This document shows positions 5,530 through 6,602 of a stretch of DNA of 6,602 nucleotides, piece by piece. The stretch covers positions 1 to 6,602 of the forward strand of contig JASLKO010000036.1 of the NCBI GenBank assembly GCA_030747475.1, in the 5' to 3' direction. The stretch comes from Candidatus Thalassarchaeaceae archaeon (GTDB lineage: Archaea; Thermoplasmatota; Poseidoniia; Poseidoniales; Thalassarchaeaceae). The translations under genes were made by a program, and so were the position numbers. The notes below the pieces were generated by a model that worked only from the letters and a program-made list of their open reading frames with translations, had not been told where the DNA came from and did no database searches. Each line of letters starts with the position of its first letter. Position 1 is the first letter of the stretch.

Positions 5530-6602
5530 ATGGTCGACTTTACATTGTCAGAAGAACAACAGATGCTGCAAGAGCTTGCACATGAGTTTGCAACCGATAA
5601 TGTTCGACCGATGGCGGAGCATTGGGATGAGAATAGTGAGTTTCCAATGGAAGCGATTGAAGCCGCTCATGAACTTGGTCTGATGAACCTGCACGTCCCT
5701 GAAGCGTACGGTGGAATGGGCATGGGTACGATGGATGAAGTCATTGTCCAGGAAGAGTTTGCATGGGGTGACCCGGGGTTTGCTACAGCGGCCTATAGCA
5801 ATGGGCTGACCGCGGCACCCATCATTACTGGCGGCACTGAGGAACAGAAAGCAAAGTATCTCGGCAGGCTCACTGAAGCCCCACGAATCGCAGCCTATGC
5901 CGTCACTGAACCGGGCGCAGGCAGTGATGTTGCGAGCATTCAAACGACAGCTGTCAAGGATGGGGATGATTACATTCTCAATGGATCCAAGATGTGGATT
6001 ACCGGTGCCGGAAAGGCGGATTGGTTCTTCGTTTTGGCGTATACAGACAAATCTGCAGGTTACAAGGGCATGAGCGCATTTATTGTCGATGCGGATTCCA
6101 ATGGCCTTACGCTAGGCAAGAAGGAGACCAATATGGGTCAGCGTGCAAGCGATACCCGTTCCATCAATTTCGAAGATGTACGCGTCCCGGCAGCCAATTT
6201 GGTGGGTGGTGAGGAAGGCAAAGGATGGTTCAATGCCATGACTGCCTTTGATCTCAGCCGCCCCAACATCGCCGCACATGCGACTGGAATCAGTCGTGCG
6301 GCGTTTGAACACGCACTACAGTATTCAGACGAGCGAGAAACGTTCGGGAAGAAATTGCATCAGCACCAAGCGATTCAATTCATGCTTGCCGACATGAAAA
6401 CCAAAATTGAAGCCAGCCGGGCATTGACCTGGAAGACGGCATGGGAATCTGACAATGGCATTCGAAATACAGAGAGTGCGGCACATGCTAAGCGATTCGC
6501 TGCGGATACAGCCATGGAAGTGACTACGGATGCTGTGCAAATTTTCGGTGGATACGGATATTCAGAGGAATACCCAGTGGCTCGTTTGATGCGGGCGGCC
6601 AA
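5530..6602 (+). CDS. Acyl-CoA dehydrogenase, medium-chain-like (3' end cut off)
   Basis: 357 complete codons are visible from ATG 5530 before the window ends; the family is about 380-390 residues. The N-terminal helical domain begins MVDFTLSEEQQMLQEL. The flavin/substrate motif TEPGAGSD is at 126-133 and KMWITGAGKAD starts at 154. FDLSRPNIAA (240-249) and RETFGKK (269-275) match the MCAD-type C-terminal domain, as do the HQAIQFMLADM run and QIFGGYGYSEEYP (337-349). The catalytic glutamate of MCAD-type enzymes would be near residue 364, just past the window edge, so it cannot be checked. At the position where isovaleryl- and long-chain enzymes carry their alternative glutamate (before Arg244), this protein has Ser243. 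The FAD enzyme makes trans-2-enoyl-CoA and passes electrons to an electron-transfer flavoprotein. The adjacent E1 gene suggests a role in amino-acid or 2-oxoacid-derived acyl-CoA breakdown; substrate chain length is unproven. Confidence 0.93.
   Translation, partial: MVDFTLSEEQQMLQELAHEFATDNVRPMAEHWDENSEFPMEAIEAAHELGLMNLHVPEAYGGMGMGTMDEVIVQEEFAWGDPGFATAAYSNGLTAAPIITGGTEEQKAKYLGRLTEAPRIAAYAVTEPGAGSDVASIQTTAVKDGDDYILNGSKMWITGAGKADWFFVLAYTDKSAGYKGMSAFIVDADSNGLTLGKKETNMGQRASDTRSINFEDVRVPAANLVGGEEGKGWFNAMTAFDLSRPNIAAHATGISRAAFEHALQYSDERETFGKKLHQHQAIQFMLADMKTKIEASRALTWKTAWESDNGIRNTESAAHAKRFAADTAMEVTTDAVQIFGGYGYSEEYPVARLMRAA

Noticed and set aside
5548..5943. Open reading frame of 131 codons on the - strand
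   Set aside because: It lies antisense inside the clear acyl-CoA dehydrogenase gene and its translation resembles no protein family.

Overview
The window holds five genes, all on the + strand and closely spaced. The first and last are cut by the window edges. There is no RNA gene, mobile element, long repeat or CRISPR array that I can support, and about 97% of the bases are coding.

In order: (1) the 3' part of a ThiF/MoeB-type adenylyltransferase fused to a rhodanese domain, for sulfur-carrier activation; (2) after 60 bp containing a perfect hairpin and an in-frame mini-ORF, an N-terminal receiver-domain (REC) protein with a roughly 200-residue C-terminal region I do not recognise; (3) joined to it by a start/stop overlap or near-overlap, a multi-pass membrane protein of the VTT (TVP38/TMEM64/DedA-like) family; (4) after 67 bp with a strong ribosome binding site, an 860-residue single-chain thiamine-diphosphate 2-oxoacid dehydrogenase E1 carrying alpha and beta subunits in one polypeptide plus an N-terminal extension; (5) 30 bp later, an MCAD-like acyl-CoA dehydrogenase, cut at its 3' end.

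Genes 4 and 5 make biochemical sense together: an E1 decarboxylates a 2-oxoacid (for example a branched-chain keto acid), its partners form the acyl-CoA, and the dehydrogenase oxidises that acyl-CoA. No E2 or E3 gene lies in the window. Genes 2 and 3 look like a translationally coupled signalling/membrane pair. Gene 1 is probably unrelated housekeeping (molybdopterin, thiamine or tRNA thiolation).

Organism: moderate GC (estimated by eye near 48-50%), frequent CGA arginine and TTG leucine codons, compact gene packing and usable Shine-Dalgarno sites in front of most genes suggest a free-living, aerobic, fatty-acid or amino-acid-oxidising prokaryote. A planktonic lineage such as Marine Group II euryarchaea is one possibility, but this is a low-confidence guess and a bacterium fits equally well.
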